A stretch of 19,177 bases of DNA, from contig JAITAY010000014.1 in assembly GCA_031283915.1 (NCBI GenBank), positions 1 to 19,177 of the forward strand. The letters are read 5' to 3'. Below, piece after piece: positions 6,464 through 14,545 of the stretch (positions are counted from its first letter, which is position 1; the number at the start of each line of letters is the position of its first letter). The notes beneath the pieces were generated by a model. The model did no database searches. It was given only the letters and a program-made list of their open reading frames with translations, and had not been told where the DNA came from. A program made the position numbers and the translations under genes. This stretch comes from Tannerella sp. (lineage in GTDB: Bacteria > Bacteroidota > Bacteroidia > Bacteroidales > Tannerellaceae).

Positions 6464-7768
6464 CTACAGTGATTTGTTTCTATTCACCGACCCTTTCAGG
6501 GCGAAGAACAGCAGATATGCAAATCCTGCGAGCGGCACCCAGTAAGAAGCCATATACGAAACCATATCCGCTATCTGGTTTTGAGCCATCATGAGCAAAG
6601 CGCCTCCGCCGACCATCATCATGAAGATGCCGGAAGCGGAAGCCAGGTATTTCCCCAGACCGTCGACGGCCAGATTGTATATCGTTCCCCACATGACCGA
6701 TGTACAAAGCCCTGTCAGCACAAGAAACAGAGCGTTTACAGGCACATCAGCCAGGACAAGCGAACCATCCGTAAAAACAGGAAAAAGCATCCGCGTGGTC
6801 ACCGGCAGGAAAATCGCCGCCAGCAACAAGGCAATCCCCGTCGTCGCCGCCGTCGCCAACATCGTTCGTCCCGATACCTTTGCCCCCACAGAGGCGCCGA
6901 CGAAACGCCCGACAAACATCAGCAGGAAATAAATCCCCGTGACAAACCCGGCCACTTCGGCGTTTAATCCCCCGCCAACACCTTCCTTCATATCCGTCAG
7001 GAACAAATTCATCGTCCCCGCAATCCCGACCTCAATGCCTACGCTGCAACTCACGCCAATGCTACCCAGTACGAAATGCCGAAACGACCATGCACTGTGT
7101 TTGTCCTTTGTCCCCTGTGCGATGGACGGGGACGGGGACGGGTCTGTCCGATTCAACTCAGGCTCGGGCAAGTGCAGGCCAAGCAAGGCGAAGAAGGTCA
7201 GCGCAAAAATACCCATTGCCAAAAACAGCAGCGGATTGACATTGGAAATCATCGTGTTTTTTGTCACTTCGCCCACCAGAGCGCCCACGAAAACAGGCGT
7301 TATGATACCCATGAACGAGTAAAAACTGCCGCCCACCTGAATCAGCTGGTTCCCTTTGTTTCCGCCTCCACCCAGCGTGTTCAGCATCGGATTGACCACC
7401 GTGTTCAACACGCACATCGAAAATCCCGCGACGAAGGCGCCGAGCAGATATACCGCAAAACTGGAGCATACGCCCGACAGATATTGAATGAAAACGCCCG
7501 CGAGACCAATGGCAATACCAATCAACGCCGTTCGCCTGTAACCATACTTTTGCAGCAGCATCCCCGAAGGAATGCCCATACAAGCGTAGGCAAGGAAATT
7601 GGCGCACGAACCAAGTATGCCCAGGAAATTTGAATCCAGAAACTGCGCTTTGACAATCACGCCCATCGGCGCAGCAAGATTCGTCACAAACGAGATGATC
7701 CCGAAAAGGATGACCATCACGACAATCGGCAACAGCCGGCTTTTTTTATCTGTTTCTTTTGATGACAT
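6464..7768 (-). CDS. FHS-type sugar MFS permease
   Basis: A 434-residue inner-membrane transporter when started at ATG 7768 (MSSKETDKKSRLLPIV). Upstream in-frame ATGs at 7807 and 7798 would add 10 to 13 residues of non-membrane sequence. About twelve hydrophobic segments are visible. The first half has CMGIPSGMLLQKYGYRR, a variant of the MFS loop between helices 2 and 3. It also has VNPMLNTLGGGGNKGN and GGSFYSFMGIITP, matching the fucose/glucose-galactose/hexuronate symporter (FucP/FHS) pattern of N-P-x-x-x-x-L-G followed by a helix-5 F-x-x-x-G-x-x-x-x-P. The second half begins near SAWSFRHFVLG after a polar central loop. A proton-coupled sugar or sugar-acid symporter is the likely role. It is alone on its strand after a gene-poor gap, converging on the glycyl radical enzyme cluster. 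It could import products of the glycosidase operon. Confidence 0.88.
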   Translation of the reverse strand: MSSKETDKKSRLLPIVVMVILFGIISFVTNLAAPMGVIVKAQFLDSNFLGILGSCANFLAYACMGIPSGMLLQKYGYRRTALIGIAIGLAGVFIQYLSGVCSSFAVYLLGAFVAGFSMCVLNTVVNPMLNTLGGGGNKGNQLIQVGGSFYSFMGIITPVFVGALVGEVTKNTMISNVNPLLFLAMGIFALTFFALLGLHLPEPELNRTDPSPSPSIAQGTKDKHSAWSFRHFVLGSIGVSCSVGIEVGIAGTMNLFLTDMKEGVGGGLNAEVAGFVTGIYFLLMFVGRFVGASVGAKVSGRTMLATAATTGIALLLAAIFLPVTTRMLFPVFTDGSLVLADVPVNALFLVLTGLCTSVMWGTIYNLAVDGLGKYLASASGIFMMMVGGGALLMMAQNQIADMVSYMASYWVPLAGFAYLLFFALKGSVNRNKSL

Positions 7769-7829
7769 AAAAAATAACTTTAAAATTGTTTCTTCCATTA
7801 AGTACAACCTGTTTCTTCATAAAATCTTC

Positions 7830-8124
7830 CCGCGTGCGGTATAAATGAATGCCTGACGAACGCTTCGCTAAACCGAGACCGTGACGCAAATCCAGGCAAA
7901 TACGCGCCGTATTCGCCTGAATTTTTACAGCAATCCGAAGCTATCTCAGTCTTTGTACGGCAAAAAACATCTTCTGTGTAACCACCTTGCGAAAAGTTCA
8001 TATATAACTAATTTGATCCCGTTATTTAGGACGGGCTGTATGTATTAAGGGACTACTCACTTCTTCTTTACTCCGTTACTCGGTTATTCAGTTATCCAAT
8101 GATTCATACCGCGTGCAGTATAAA
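7830..8124. repeat. Pair of 16-bp direct repeats (15/16 identical) bounding the gene-poor gap
   Basis: CCGCGTGCGGTATAAA at 7830-7845 and CCGCGTGCAGTATAAA at 8109-8124 differ at one base and lie 279 bp apart. Their core approaches the palindrome TACCGC-GT-GCGGTA, so the copies are also nearly inverted. They could be the ends of a small non-autonomous element, or two protein-binding sites. Only the repeat itself is directly supported. Confidence 0.5.
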
Positions 8125-8125
8125 G

Positions 8126-8201
8126 CAAAGGGTGCAGGAGTGGCGCTAAGATGGCAATGTGTTTTAGTTCCGCAACACACTCCTGTGGCACGCACCCTTT
8201 G
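8126..8201 (-). terminator. Long imperfect hairpin after the glycosidase operon
   Basis: CAAAGGGTGC at 8126-8135 pairs with GCACCCTTTG at 8192-8201, and AGGAGTG at 8136-8142 pairs with CACTCCT at 8178-8184, with a one-sided 7-nt bulge (8185-8191) and a 35-nt loop. It starts 5 nt beyond the stop of the DUF5107 gene on the minus strand, the place for a terminator or mRNA-protecting 3' structure. It may instead be a dispersed palindromic repeat. Confidence 0.5.
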
Positions 8202-8205
8202 TGTT

Positions 8206-11100
8206 TCACCGGCAAATTCGCGCGGTTTCGACTGCGACTTTGTCGTCGGTAGCTGTTGCGACAAACTGCGGCGGTTTGACACCGTTCAGTTTGGCATGGC
8301 AGTATTCGGCGATAAAGTTTTCCACGCTCAGGTTGATGTTTTCGTCGTAGGGTTTTCCCACGCCAAGATGTTCCGGCCAGCGTTTCGACTCTTCGACATC
8401 CGCGAGCGCTTCCCGATACTTACCGGCCTGTACGTTTTCGAGGGCGCAGAACAGCCACGCTTCCCTGTACACCGTGCGTCCTTCGCTGGCGCCTTCATTG
8501 GGCAATACGTTCAGATGGGCAAGGTAGTCGGTACATTCGCGGTATTTCTTTTGCAGGAGCATGGCCGCCGCATATTTCAGACCGATCATGTCGTTGCCGG
8601 GAAAGGCCGTTGCGTACTCCTTAGCCTTCTCATACATCGTATCATACTGTTTGATTTCCTGATAATAACGTATCAAAGCCAGTCCCGTCCGCCACGATTT
8701 TTCCATCCGTTCGGCATGGAGCAGATCCTTTAGCCTCTCTTCTCCCGTTCGTACCTGTGCACGCGCCTGATAGAATACGGCATCGTCGGGCGTATCGGCA
8801 CACTGTTCCCACAGGGCAGCGGCTTTTTCATCCTCGGCCAGAAAATCGTACAGCACGGCCAGATAATATTTGTTTACCCACTTGCCGGACTTGCCAACAG
8901 CCCATTCGAGCACCGGAACAGTTTCGGTACGGAAAGGGAAGACCATCCGCACAGGCAGCGATTCGGCTTGTTGCAGCAGCGCGTTACACCCGTCGTCGCC
9001 TTGCCGGAACAGCAGCCAGGCGCTGTGGTAGAGCGCCAGCGGACAGTCCGGCGCCAGGGCATACAGTTTCAGCGCTTCGCCGGGACAGTTGAGGCTTTCG
9101 TACCATCCGGCCATCTCCATAAACGTTTCGTGAGGCAGTTCGCAACGGATATACTTCAAAAATTCGTTCCTGTCATTCTCCGAATCCGTGAGCAGATATT
9201 TTTCGAAACGTGCATAATGATTCAACGGTTCGTCGTGTTCGAGAAGGGCGATGACCTTGTCGGCCTCTGCCGCCTTGCCGGATTTGCGAAGGGCTACAAT
9301 CTGCAACTGCCGGGCTTCGCCGGCATCTGTTCCGGAAGCCATGCCCTGTTCCGTGTACTGAAACATCTGTATCCACTGCCGGTTCTTTGCCGCTTCCTTT
9401 GCCAGACAGATATTGGATGCCGAACGCAGAACGGGCGACAGCGCTGCCACTTTAAAGCCGTCAACAGCGTCGACTGTATTTCCGAGCCGGCTGTTTGCCA
9501 GTCCGTACAGAAAGTTGCCGTCGGGATCGTATGCATTGACGGACAGAATGACGCGGGCACAGGAGTCCGCTTCGGCAAACCGTCCGCGCCAGCAGTGGAT
9601 GAAACCCAAATCCCGGAGCGTGTGCAGGGCATACGGTTCGATGGCCAGCGACTGTTTGAGCAGATTTACGGCATCGTCGTAACGGTTTTCGTTCAAAGCC
9701 TGCTGTCCTTGCAGGTAAAGACCGTAAGCGGACTGATTATTGAGATCCGCGGGCGAAATCACGGGACGGGTGAGATGGTTATCGACCGGATTTTCGGAAT
9801 AAACCAGCCGTTCGTCGCCCAGCACGACTTTCAGCGGGCTGTCGACGCCTTTCGCGGCGAAGGTTTTCTGCCAGGTCTGCAGAACGCCGAGCGAGAGCGA
9901 TTCGCTGAAAACCTTGCGATCGCCGGCATACACGGTCAAGTCGTCGTCAACGGGCTGCACGGGCGAAAGGCTGACCGTCACGCTGTCGCCCGTTCTGACA
10001 AGGTTCAGCGCACCCATGTCGTTCGCTTTCACCATGCCGCCGGTTTCCTTCACCGGATACCAGTATTCTTTCCAGGTATCGGTGGCGAGGGGAGCGAAGG
10101 CGTATTGCTTGAAAGGCGTGTACCCGCTTTCCGTCGCTGCCTGGTTGTAGAGCCGTCCCGACTGCAATTCGACATATTGTCCGTCGGTATCGGTCAGCAG
10201 GTCTTCCCATATCATGCCCGACCGCGACAGTCCCCACAGGAAGATTTTCATGCCGAGCTTGTCGTTGAACGACGAATAGTGCACCGAGCCGAACTGATCC
10301 TTTTCGTAGTATGCACCGTAGAAATCATTGTAATTGCCAAGCACGTGCATCGACTTGGCTCCTCCGAAGGCGTGCGCGGCATATCGCGACAAATCCCTTC
10401 CCTTTTCGTCGAACGGCCAGGAATGAACATCACCTCCGTGACCGATGTAATACTGCCCGGGAAAGGTGAATGCCAGATCATCCGCAGCGCGGTATCCGGC
10501 GTTCATCCAGTGATAGTAAGGCCGCGGAAACGGCGTGGTATTGCGCCAGGTGGTCGAGGTGGTGAAAAAAGCCCTGTCGGGCTGGAGGTTTACTTCCACC
10601 TGCCACCAGGTGCGGGTAATCATGTCGAAATTCGACACAAAGCAACTTACGCTGCCATCGTCGTTCCGGCGGGTGACGTAATCAACCGGCGAGGCGGTAG
10701 ACGGTGCATGACCGATGATACCGAAGTTGAGTTCGATACCGCCGGAAGTCCAGGGACCGCGCATGGCGATGTTGCGGAACTTGACGGCGTGATTAAAGTA
10801 GATAAATTCCTTGCCGCTGCTTTTCTCGACCGCACCCCAAATCTTCCCGCCGATAGCCGGAATAATGGTTACGCGGATATAATCGTTTTCCAGCACAACG
10901 GTTTCCCATGATTGAGGCTGTCCCTGATGTGCATATCCGTCGTATTTGAAATACGGATAGAAGGGATGTTCCGGATGGGGCGTCGCGTCGGGATCGCCAT
11001 ACGGGTACGTGGTCAGCTCGATGGTTTCCTCGCTGACGGTTGCCTGTTTCCCGCAGGAAGCAAGCAACAGTGCAATGATAATGATTGAAATATACTTCAT
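8206..11100 (-). CDS. DUF5107 domain and TPR-repeat lipoprotein
   Basis: A 964-residue protein. MKYISIIIIALLLASCG is a lipoprotein signal with lipobox LASC and lipidated Cys16. Residues of about 60-330 form the DUF5107 module, a galactose-mutarotase-like beta domain: WETVVLENDYIRVTIIP, GGKIWGAVEK, GIELNFGIIGH, YYHWMNAGYRA and GHGGDVHSWPFDE are typical. After roughly residue 450, helical TPR repeats begin (LYLQGQQALNENRYDDAVN, LLKQSLAIEPYALHTLRDLG and further copies to the C-terminus). Proteins of this build are common beside glycoside hydrolases in Bacteroidota and related phyla. The mutarotase-like part is thought to bind carbohydrate, but no reaction is established to my knowledge. It is the last gene of the four-gene operon, 6 nt after the UroD-type gene, and is followed by a large hairpin. 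A periplasm- or surface-facing glycan-handling role is inferred. Confidence 0.85.
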   Translation of the reverse strand: MKYISIIIIALLLASCGKQATVSEETIELTTYPYGDPDATPHPEHPFYPYFKYDGYAHQGQPQSWETVVLENDYIRVTIIPAIGGKIWGAVEKSSGKEFIYFNHAVKFRNIAMRGPWTSGGIELNFGIIGHAPSTASPVDYVTRRNDDGSVSCFVSNFDMITRTWWQVEVNLQPDRAFFTTSTTWRNTTPFPRPYYHWMNAGYRAADDLAFTFPGQYYIGHGGDVHSWPFDEKGRDLSRYAAHAFGGAKSMHVLGNYNDFYGAYYEKDQFGSVHYSSFNDKLGMKIFLWGLSRSGMIWEDLLTDTDGQYVELQSGRLYNQAATESGYTPFKQYAFAPLATDTWKEYWYPVKETGGMVKANDMGALNLVRTGDSVTVSLSPVQPVDDDLTVYAGDRKVFSESLSLGVLQTWQKTFAAKGVDSPLKVVLGDERLVYSENPVDNHLTRPVISPADLNNQSAYGLYLQGQQALNENRYDDAVNLLKQSLAIEPYALHTLRDLGFIHCWRGRFAEADSCARVILSVNAYDPDGNFLYGLANSRLGNTVDAVDGFKVAALSPVLRSASNICLAKEAAKNRQWIQMFQYTEQGMASGTDAGEARQLQIVALRKSGKAAEADKVIALLEHDEPLNHYARFEKYLLTDSENDRNEFLKYIRCELPHETFMEMAGWYESLNCPGEALKLYALAPDCPLALYHSAWLLFRQGDDGCNALLQQAESLPVRMVFPFRTETVPVLEWAVGKSGKWVNKYYLAVLYDFLAEDEKAAALWEQCADTPDDAVFYQARAQVRTGEERLKDLLHAERMEKSWRTGLALIRYYQEIKQYDTMYEKAKEYATAFPGNDMIGLKYAAAMLLQKKYRECTDYLAHLNVLPNEGASEGRTVYREAWLFCALENVQAGKYREALADVEESKRWPEHLGVGKPYDENINLSVENFIAEYCHAKLNGVKPPQFVATATDDKVAVETARICR

Positions 11101-11106
11101 AGCTAT

Positions 11107-12117
11107 TTATTTAACGGATTTGATAATTTCGCGAATATTTTCTTCGGGCGCCATGGGCGGAATAGCACATCCGGCGCCTAAAACCAGTTGCGGAGAATCG
11201 CGGTACGTTTCAAGAATTTGAATGCACTCCCTGCGAACCGTTTCGGGTGTACCCAGCGCGATCACACCGCTCGGATCGATCGTTCCGAATAAGGCGGTCG
11301 TATTTCCGAATACCTCGAAAATGGTTTCTATCGGCGTTTTGTAGTCCAGTTCCACCGCGTCGAGGCCCAGTCTGTTCATCTGCGAAAGAATCAGGCGCGT
11401 ATCCCCGCAAATATGCAGCAGATACGGCAATCCGCAACGGTGCGCTTCATCGACCAGTTCCTTTTCGTATGGCAGGGCGAACTTTTCATACATTTCGGGC
11501 GAAATCATGCTTGGACCGGCAGGACTGTCGCCATTCGACAGCATGTCGGCGCCGGTTTCCGCCATCAGCCGGATAAATTGCCGGCAAATCCCGGTCGTAT
11601 ATTTCAACAGCTGCATCACTTTTTCTTCGTCCATGAACAGGTCGATCATGAAATTTTCGGGACCACGCATCGAGCAGGCCAGCGAAAAAGGCGCCTGATC
11701 GCAGTTACCCCGGATAAAAAGTTCGTTGCCAAAATGTTTTTTCAACAGCCGGACAGCCTCCAGCGAGTGCTGTATTCTCGGATGTCGCGAAATATCCACG
11801 TCGGCGAGTTGATCGACCTCATCGAGCGAGTTGAGGAAAATTTCGTGCGTCCTGGCCGGTTCATCGTCGGGATAATCGACCGGAACGCCGATAGCCGAAG
11901 CCTCTATCGCCGTATCGACGTCGAAAAGCACCCCGTCGAGACCGTACTTTTCTGCATAGCGGATATGACATTCCGCTGCAATTTCGGGGTCGGTGCGATA
12001 TTCCTTCATCGTGTACCCCGCTTCCCGTATCGCCGGCATAAAATTATGCAGCATCACGGGACGCCTGTCGGGCATGACACCCGACAAGACCGCTTTAATT
12101 CTTTCGTAACCGTTCAT
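11107..12117 (-). CDS. Uroporphyrinogen decarboxylase/MtaA-CmuA family protein
   Basis: A 336-residue cytoplasmic TIM-barrel protein of the UroD superfamily, closer to the corrinoid methyltransferases MtaA/CmuA than to haem-pathway HemE. Seen: MNGYERIKAVLSGVMPDRRP at the N-terminus, FIRGNCDQAPFSLAC, LSNGDSPAGPSMISPEMYEK, then LHICGDT with His235 and Cys237, and GAGCAIPP with Cys317. The H-x-C plus distant Cys set matches the zinc-binding site that activates a thiol for methyl transfer in MtaA-like enzymes, which argues against a decarboxylase. No corrinoid protein (MtaC type), MtaB-type partner or reactivation protein is in the window. It lies 15 nt after the GH116-like gene and 6 nt before DUF5107, so it is co-transcribed with glycosidases. 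Demethylation of a methylated sugar or aromatic aglycone released by the operon is a reasonable inference, not shown. Confidence 0.85.
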   Translation of the reverse strand: MNGYERIKAVLSGVMPDRRPVMLHNFMPAIREAGYTMKEYRTDPEIAAECHIRYAEKYGLDGVLFDVDTAIEASAIGVPVDYPDDEPARTHEIFLNSLDEVDQLADVDISRHPRIQHSLEAVRLLKKHFGNELFIRGNCDQAPFSLACSMRGPENFMIDLFMDEEKVMQLLKYTTGICRQFIRLMAETGADMLSNGDSPAGPSMISPEMYEKFALPYEKELVDEAHRCGLPYLLHICGDTRLILSQMNRLGLDAVELDYKTPIETIFEVFGNTTALFGTIDPSGVIALGTPETVRRECIQILETYRDSPQLVLGAGCAIPPMAPEENIREIIKSVK

Positions 12118-12132
12118 ATTTTTCGTTTTTAA

Positions 12133-14520
12133 TTATTTCGTCACTTCCTTCATCAGTTCCCAGATGCCTCTGACACGCTGATACATCAGGCCGCGCGCCT
12201 TGGGCATTTCGTCAAACCATAAGGCTTCGGGCGTATTAAACCACAGTCCTGTTTCGTCGTTCAGCCAGCACTGCATATAAACGCCCTTGCCGGTCAGCAG
12301 CGCTTTTTGTTTCAGTGCGTCGTCGCCACTGCGTTTGCTCCAGTGATACATGCTTGCGGCAAGATTGTAGGTAACGCCTGTCCACACTTCGTATTCGTGT
12401 TTGTGTTCGCTGGTCTGTACGCCGGGTTTTCCTTCGAGATTAAGGATATTTGCAGCGCCCACATCGCCGACGCCATCGCCGTCATAGTCGCGCAGGGGCT
12501 TGACAAGGCGGTCGAAACACTGATTAAAATGGGAAGCCATCCGTTTTTCGTTCAGCACGGGCGGAAGTCCGAAATGATCCGCACAGCGCTGTCCGATAAA
12601 AGCATCTGCCATCAGGAAGGGAACCGTTTCGTTGTATTGATAATATCCGAGCTGTTCGTTCCAGAACTGTTTTTCGCTGTTGGCGCGGGCTTTTGACAGT
12701 TGAAATTCGGCAAGAGTTTCCATTTCTTTGTCTTTGCGGTAGACAGCCATTTCTTTCAACGCTTCGAGCGAACCGATCCACAATACGGCGTTAAACAGTT
12801 TGTTGTTCACATATTCGGAACTGATCATTTCGGTGATGCCGTCGTTGTTTTTGTCGGTACTTTCCTGATAGTGGAACGAGCGGACCACCGAGAGCCAGCA
12901 ATCGTCCAGAAAAGCGTCGTCTTTGTACTGTTTCCAGTACATGTAAACCTGCTGGATGAATTTGGGCGAATATTCCGACCACGGAGTTGTTTCCCGACCC
13001 GGGATTATTTCCTGACCATGCTTGTAGTCTTTGGCATATCTGTCCGGTTTGTTCACCGGGTCATCGTATGGACTTCCCATGTCGTGAGTACATGCGCCCA
13101 GGGTGGTTGCAGCGATAATATCCGAATAAGTCAGCAGGATATCTTTTTCGATTTCGGGCCACAGGTCGCGGGTAACGCCTGTCGTGTGGTGGCGAACGTC
13201 GAAGGTTTCGAGATAGGGATAATGGATGAACTCCATCACACCGGCGATGTGCTGTCCTTCGTGGTTGCCATACTTTTTTTCCTTATTCACGCACCCGTTT
13301 TCCCAGAACGACCCGCCGAAAACCTGGTAGTAGAGTTCGTTCAACGCTCCGGCTTTGAGCCAGTCGGGACAGGCCGGATGTTCGGCGATGGGGCGGGTCC
13401 ATTCGTCCACCTGTTTCAGCCATTGAGGATACGATTTCAGACCCTCTTCCGCGATGGCAGCCGCCGCCGTGCTTTCCTGATTTTCGGGGAAATATTCCGT
13501 ATAGCGTTTTTTCCATACGGTGCCTTCCCCGAATCCCGTCAACGGAAAATACCACGACAGGGCAAACGGTACAACCGTTTCTTCGCCGGGCTTCAAGCGG
13601 ACGGAAACGCACAATGCTCCCGAAGGCATCACGCTGTTTTCGCAAAGTTTTTTGTTTGACAGCGATCCGTCTTTCGCGAAATCATCCCATATAGCGCTGC
13701 CGTCGCTGTCGCCATCCCAGCATTCGACGTATGTCGCTTTCGCCGACGTAGCTATACACCATGCCGTGTTTTGTGTTTCCATGGGATTTAGCGTGTCGCG
13801 GGCGCCCATCACGACGGCTGTCATGGACTTGTCTTTCACCAGACGGTTGAACAGTCCCCGGCGGCAGGGGCGAAGAGGATTCTTTCCGCAATCCCCGTCG
13901 GAAACCTTGATGTACGTCGCATTCGGGAAGGTGAACATGAACGAGAGTTTCACCGTTTCCTGTCTGGTGTTTTTCACCTTGAACAGAAACATTCCCACAG
14001 GATAGGACGTTTCTTTGTAATTATCCTTGATTACCGGACTGAATTGCAGGAGCGAGATTTGGCTCTGAAACGTCTTGTAGTCGAAAGTCGCTTTCGGAAA
14101 AAGCGCTTTATAATCGGCGTCGCCTGTTTTGAGACGGTTCCATGCCGGAAGGACGTCTTCGGTGGCAAGCGTATGAACGGTCGTCTTTCCTTTCGTTTCT
14201 TCGCGGATGTGAAAAGCTGCCTGAGTCAAAAAACGTTCTTCGTAAACGCCGGGTTTCATATAGAAAGGTCCGAAAGAGCCGCTGATATTATACATCAAAC
14301 TGCCCGTCCCGATACCTCCGAGCGGCATTCCTTTTTTAGTCATCGTTTCGGGTTTTATGGCGTCACCCATGCCTACGTGCGCTATTTCCGAATAAACCGG
14401 GCGGTCGCCCAAGGTCCTTGCCCATGCGCAGGCAGGCATGTCCCATAAACCCTGCGAATGGACACAAAGGCTGCTTGCCGTGCAAAGCAGTGCAAATAAA
14501 AGAGTTTTCATTGTTTTCAT
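12133..14520 (-). CDS. GH116-like glycosidase (GBA2 type), exported
   Basis: A 795-residue protein with signal peptide MKTMKTLLFALLCTASSLCV, cut near HSQG. An in-frame ATG three codons in is an alternative start. The N-terminal beta domain carries GMPLGGIGTGS (64-74), the hallmark of the GBA2 N-terminal domain. The (alpha/alpha)6 catalytic part has MEFIHYPYLETFDVRHHTT, CTHDMGSPYDDP, YEVWTGVTYNLAASM (near 711) and WFNTPEALW. GH116 enzymes remove beta-linked glucose, xylose or N-acetylglucosamine from glycosides or glycolipids. A Glu aligns with the LEG glutamate of the nucleophile region. The second catalytic region is unusual. Where GBA2 has a block ending in ADQTYDGW after the DGLIE-like loop, this protein reads NNDGITEMISSEYVNNKL, without a clear D-Q-T-Y-D. 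It may define a divergent subgroup with another acid/base. Second gene of the operon, 25 nt after GH13. Confidence 0.82.
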   Translation of the reverse strand: MKTMKTLLFALLCTASSLCVHSQGLWDMPACAWARTLGDRPVYSEIAHVGMGDAIKPETMTKKGMPLGGIGTGSLMYNISGSFGPFYMKPGVYEERFLTQAAFHIREETKGKTTVHTLATEDVLPAWNRLKTGDADYKALFPKATFDYKTFQSQISLLQFSPVIKDNYKETSYPVGMFLFKVKNTRQETVKLSFMFTFPNATYIKVSDGDCGKNPLRPCRRGLFNRLVKDKSMTAVVMGARDTLNPMETQNTAWCIATSAKATYVECWDGDSDGSAIWDDFAKDGSLSNKKLCENSVMPSGALCVSVRLKPGEETVVPFALSWYFPLTGFGEGTVWKKRYTEYFPENQESTAAAAIAEEGLKSYPQWLKQVDEWTRPIAEHPACPDWLKAGALNELYYQVFGGSFWENGCVNKEKKYGNHEGQHIAGVMEFIHYPYLETFDVRHHTTGVTRDLWPEIEKDILLTYSDIIAATTLGACTHDMGSPYDDPVNKPDRYAKDYKHGQEIIPGRETTPWSEYSPKFIQQVYMYWKQYKDDAFLDDCWLSVVRSFHYQESTDKNNDGITEMISSEYVNNKLFNAVLWIGSLEALKEMAVYRKDKEMETLAEFQLSKARANSEKQFWNEQLGYYQYNETVPFLMADAFIGQRCADHFGLPPVLNEKRMASHFNQCFDRLVKPLRDYDGDGVGDVGAANILNLEGKPGVQTSEHKHEYEVWTGVTYNLAASMYHWSKRSGDDALKQKALLTGKGVYMQCWLNDETGLWFNTPEALWFDEMPKARGLMYQRVRGIWELMKEVTK

Positions 14521-14545
14521 CTATCAATCAATTAAAAAGTTTTCA

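Larger units (their letters stand above)
7769..8205. other. Gene-poor intergenic region with repeats
   Basis: There is no gene I can support in these 437 nt. A 67-codon minus-strand frame (7798-8001) runs through it but has no recognisable motif. The stretch holds two near-identical 16-mers and a long hairpin, listed separately. It must contain the transporter's promoter on the minus strand, but no clear Bacteroidota TTTG / TAnnTTTG pair was found. Confidence 0.5.

Noticed and set aside
7798..8001. 67-codon minus-strand frame upstream of the transporter
   Set aside because: No motif, Cys/Arg/Ser-rich composition, and it lies in a repeat-bearing gap; more likely part of a repeat than a gene.
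8113..8733. 206-codon + strand frame beginning in the hairpin region
   Set aside because: It is mostly antisense to the DUF5107 gene, and its start lies in the terminator-like hairpin.
8968..10911. 647-codon open frame on the + strand, antisense to DUF5107
   Set aside because: It is the mirror of a clearly coding lipoprotein/TPR gene, shows no family motif, and is explained by codon bias of the real strand.
11107..12117. HemE uroporphyrinogen decarboxylase
   Set aside because: The His-x-Cys and distal Cys zinc ligands fit MtaA/CmuA-type methyltransferases, and no haem genes are near.
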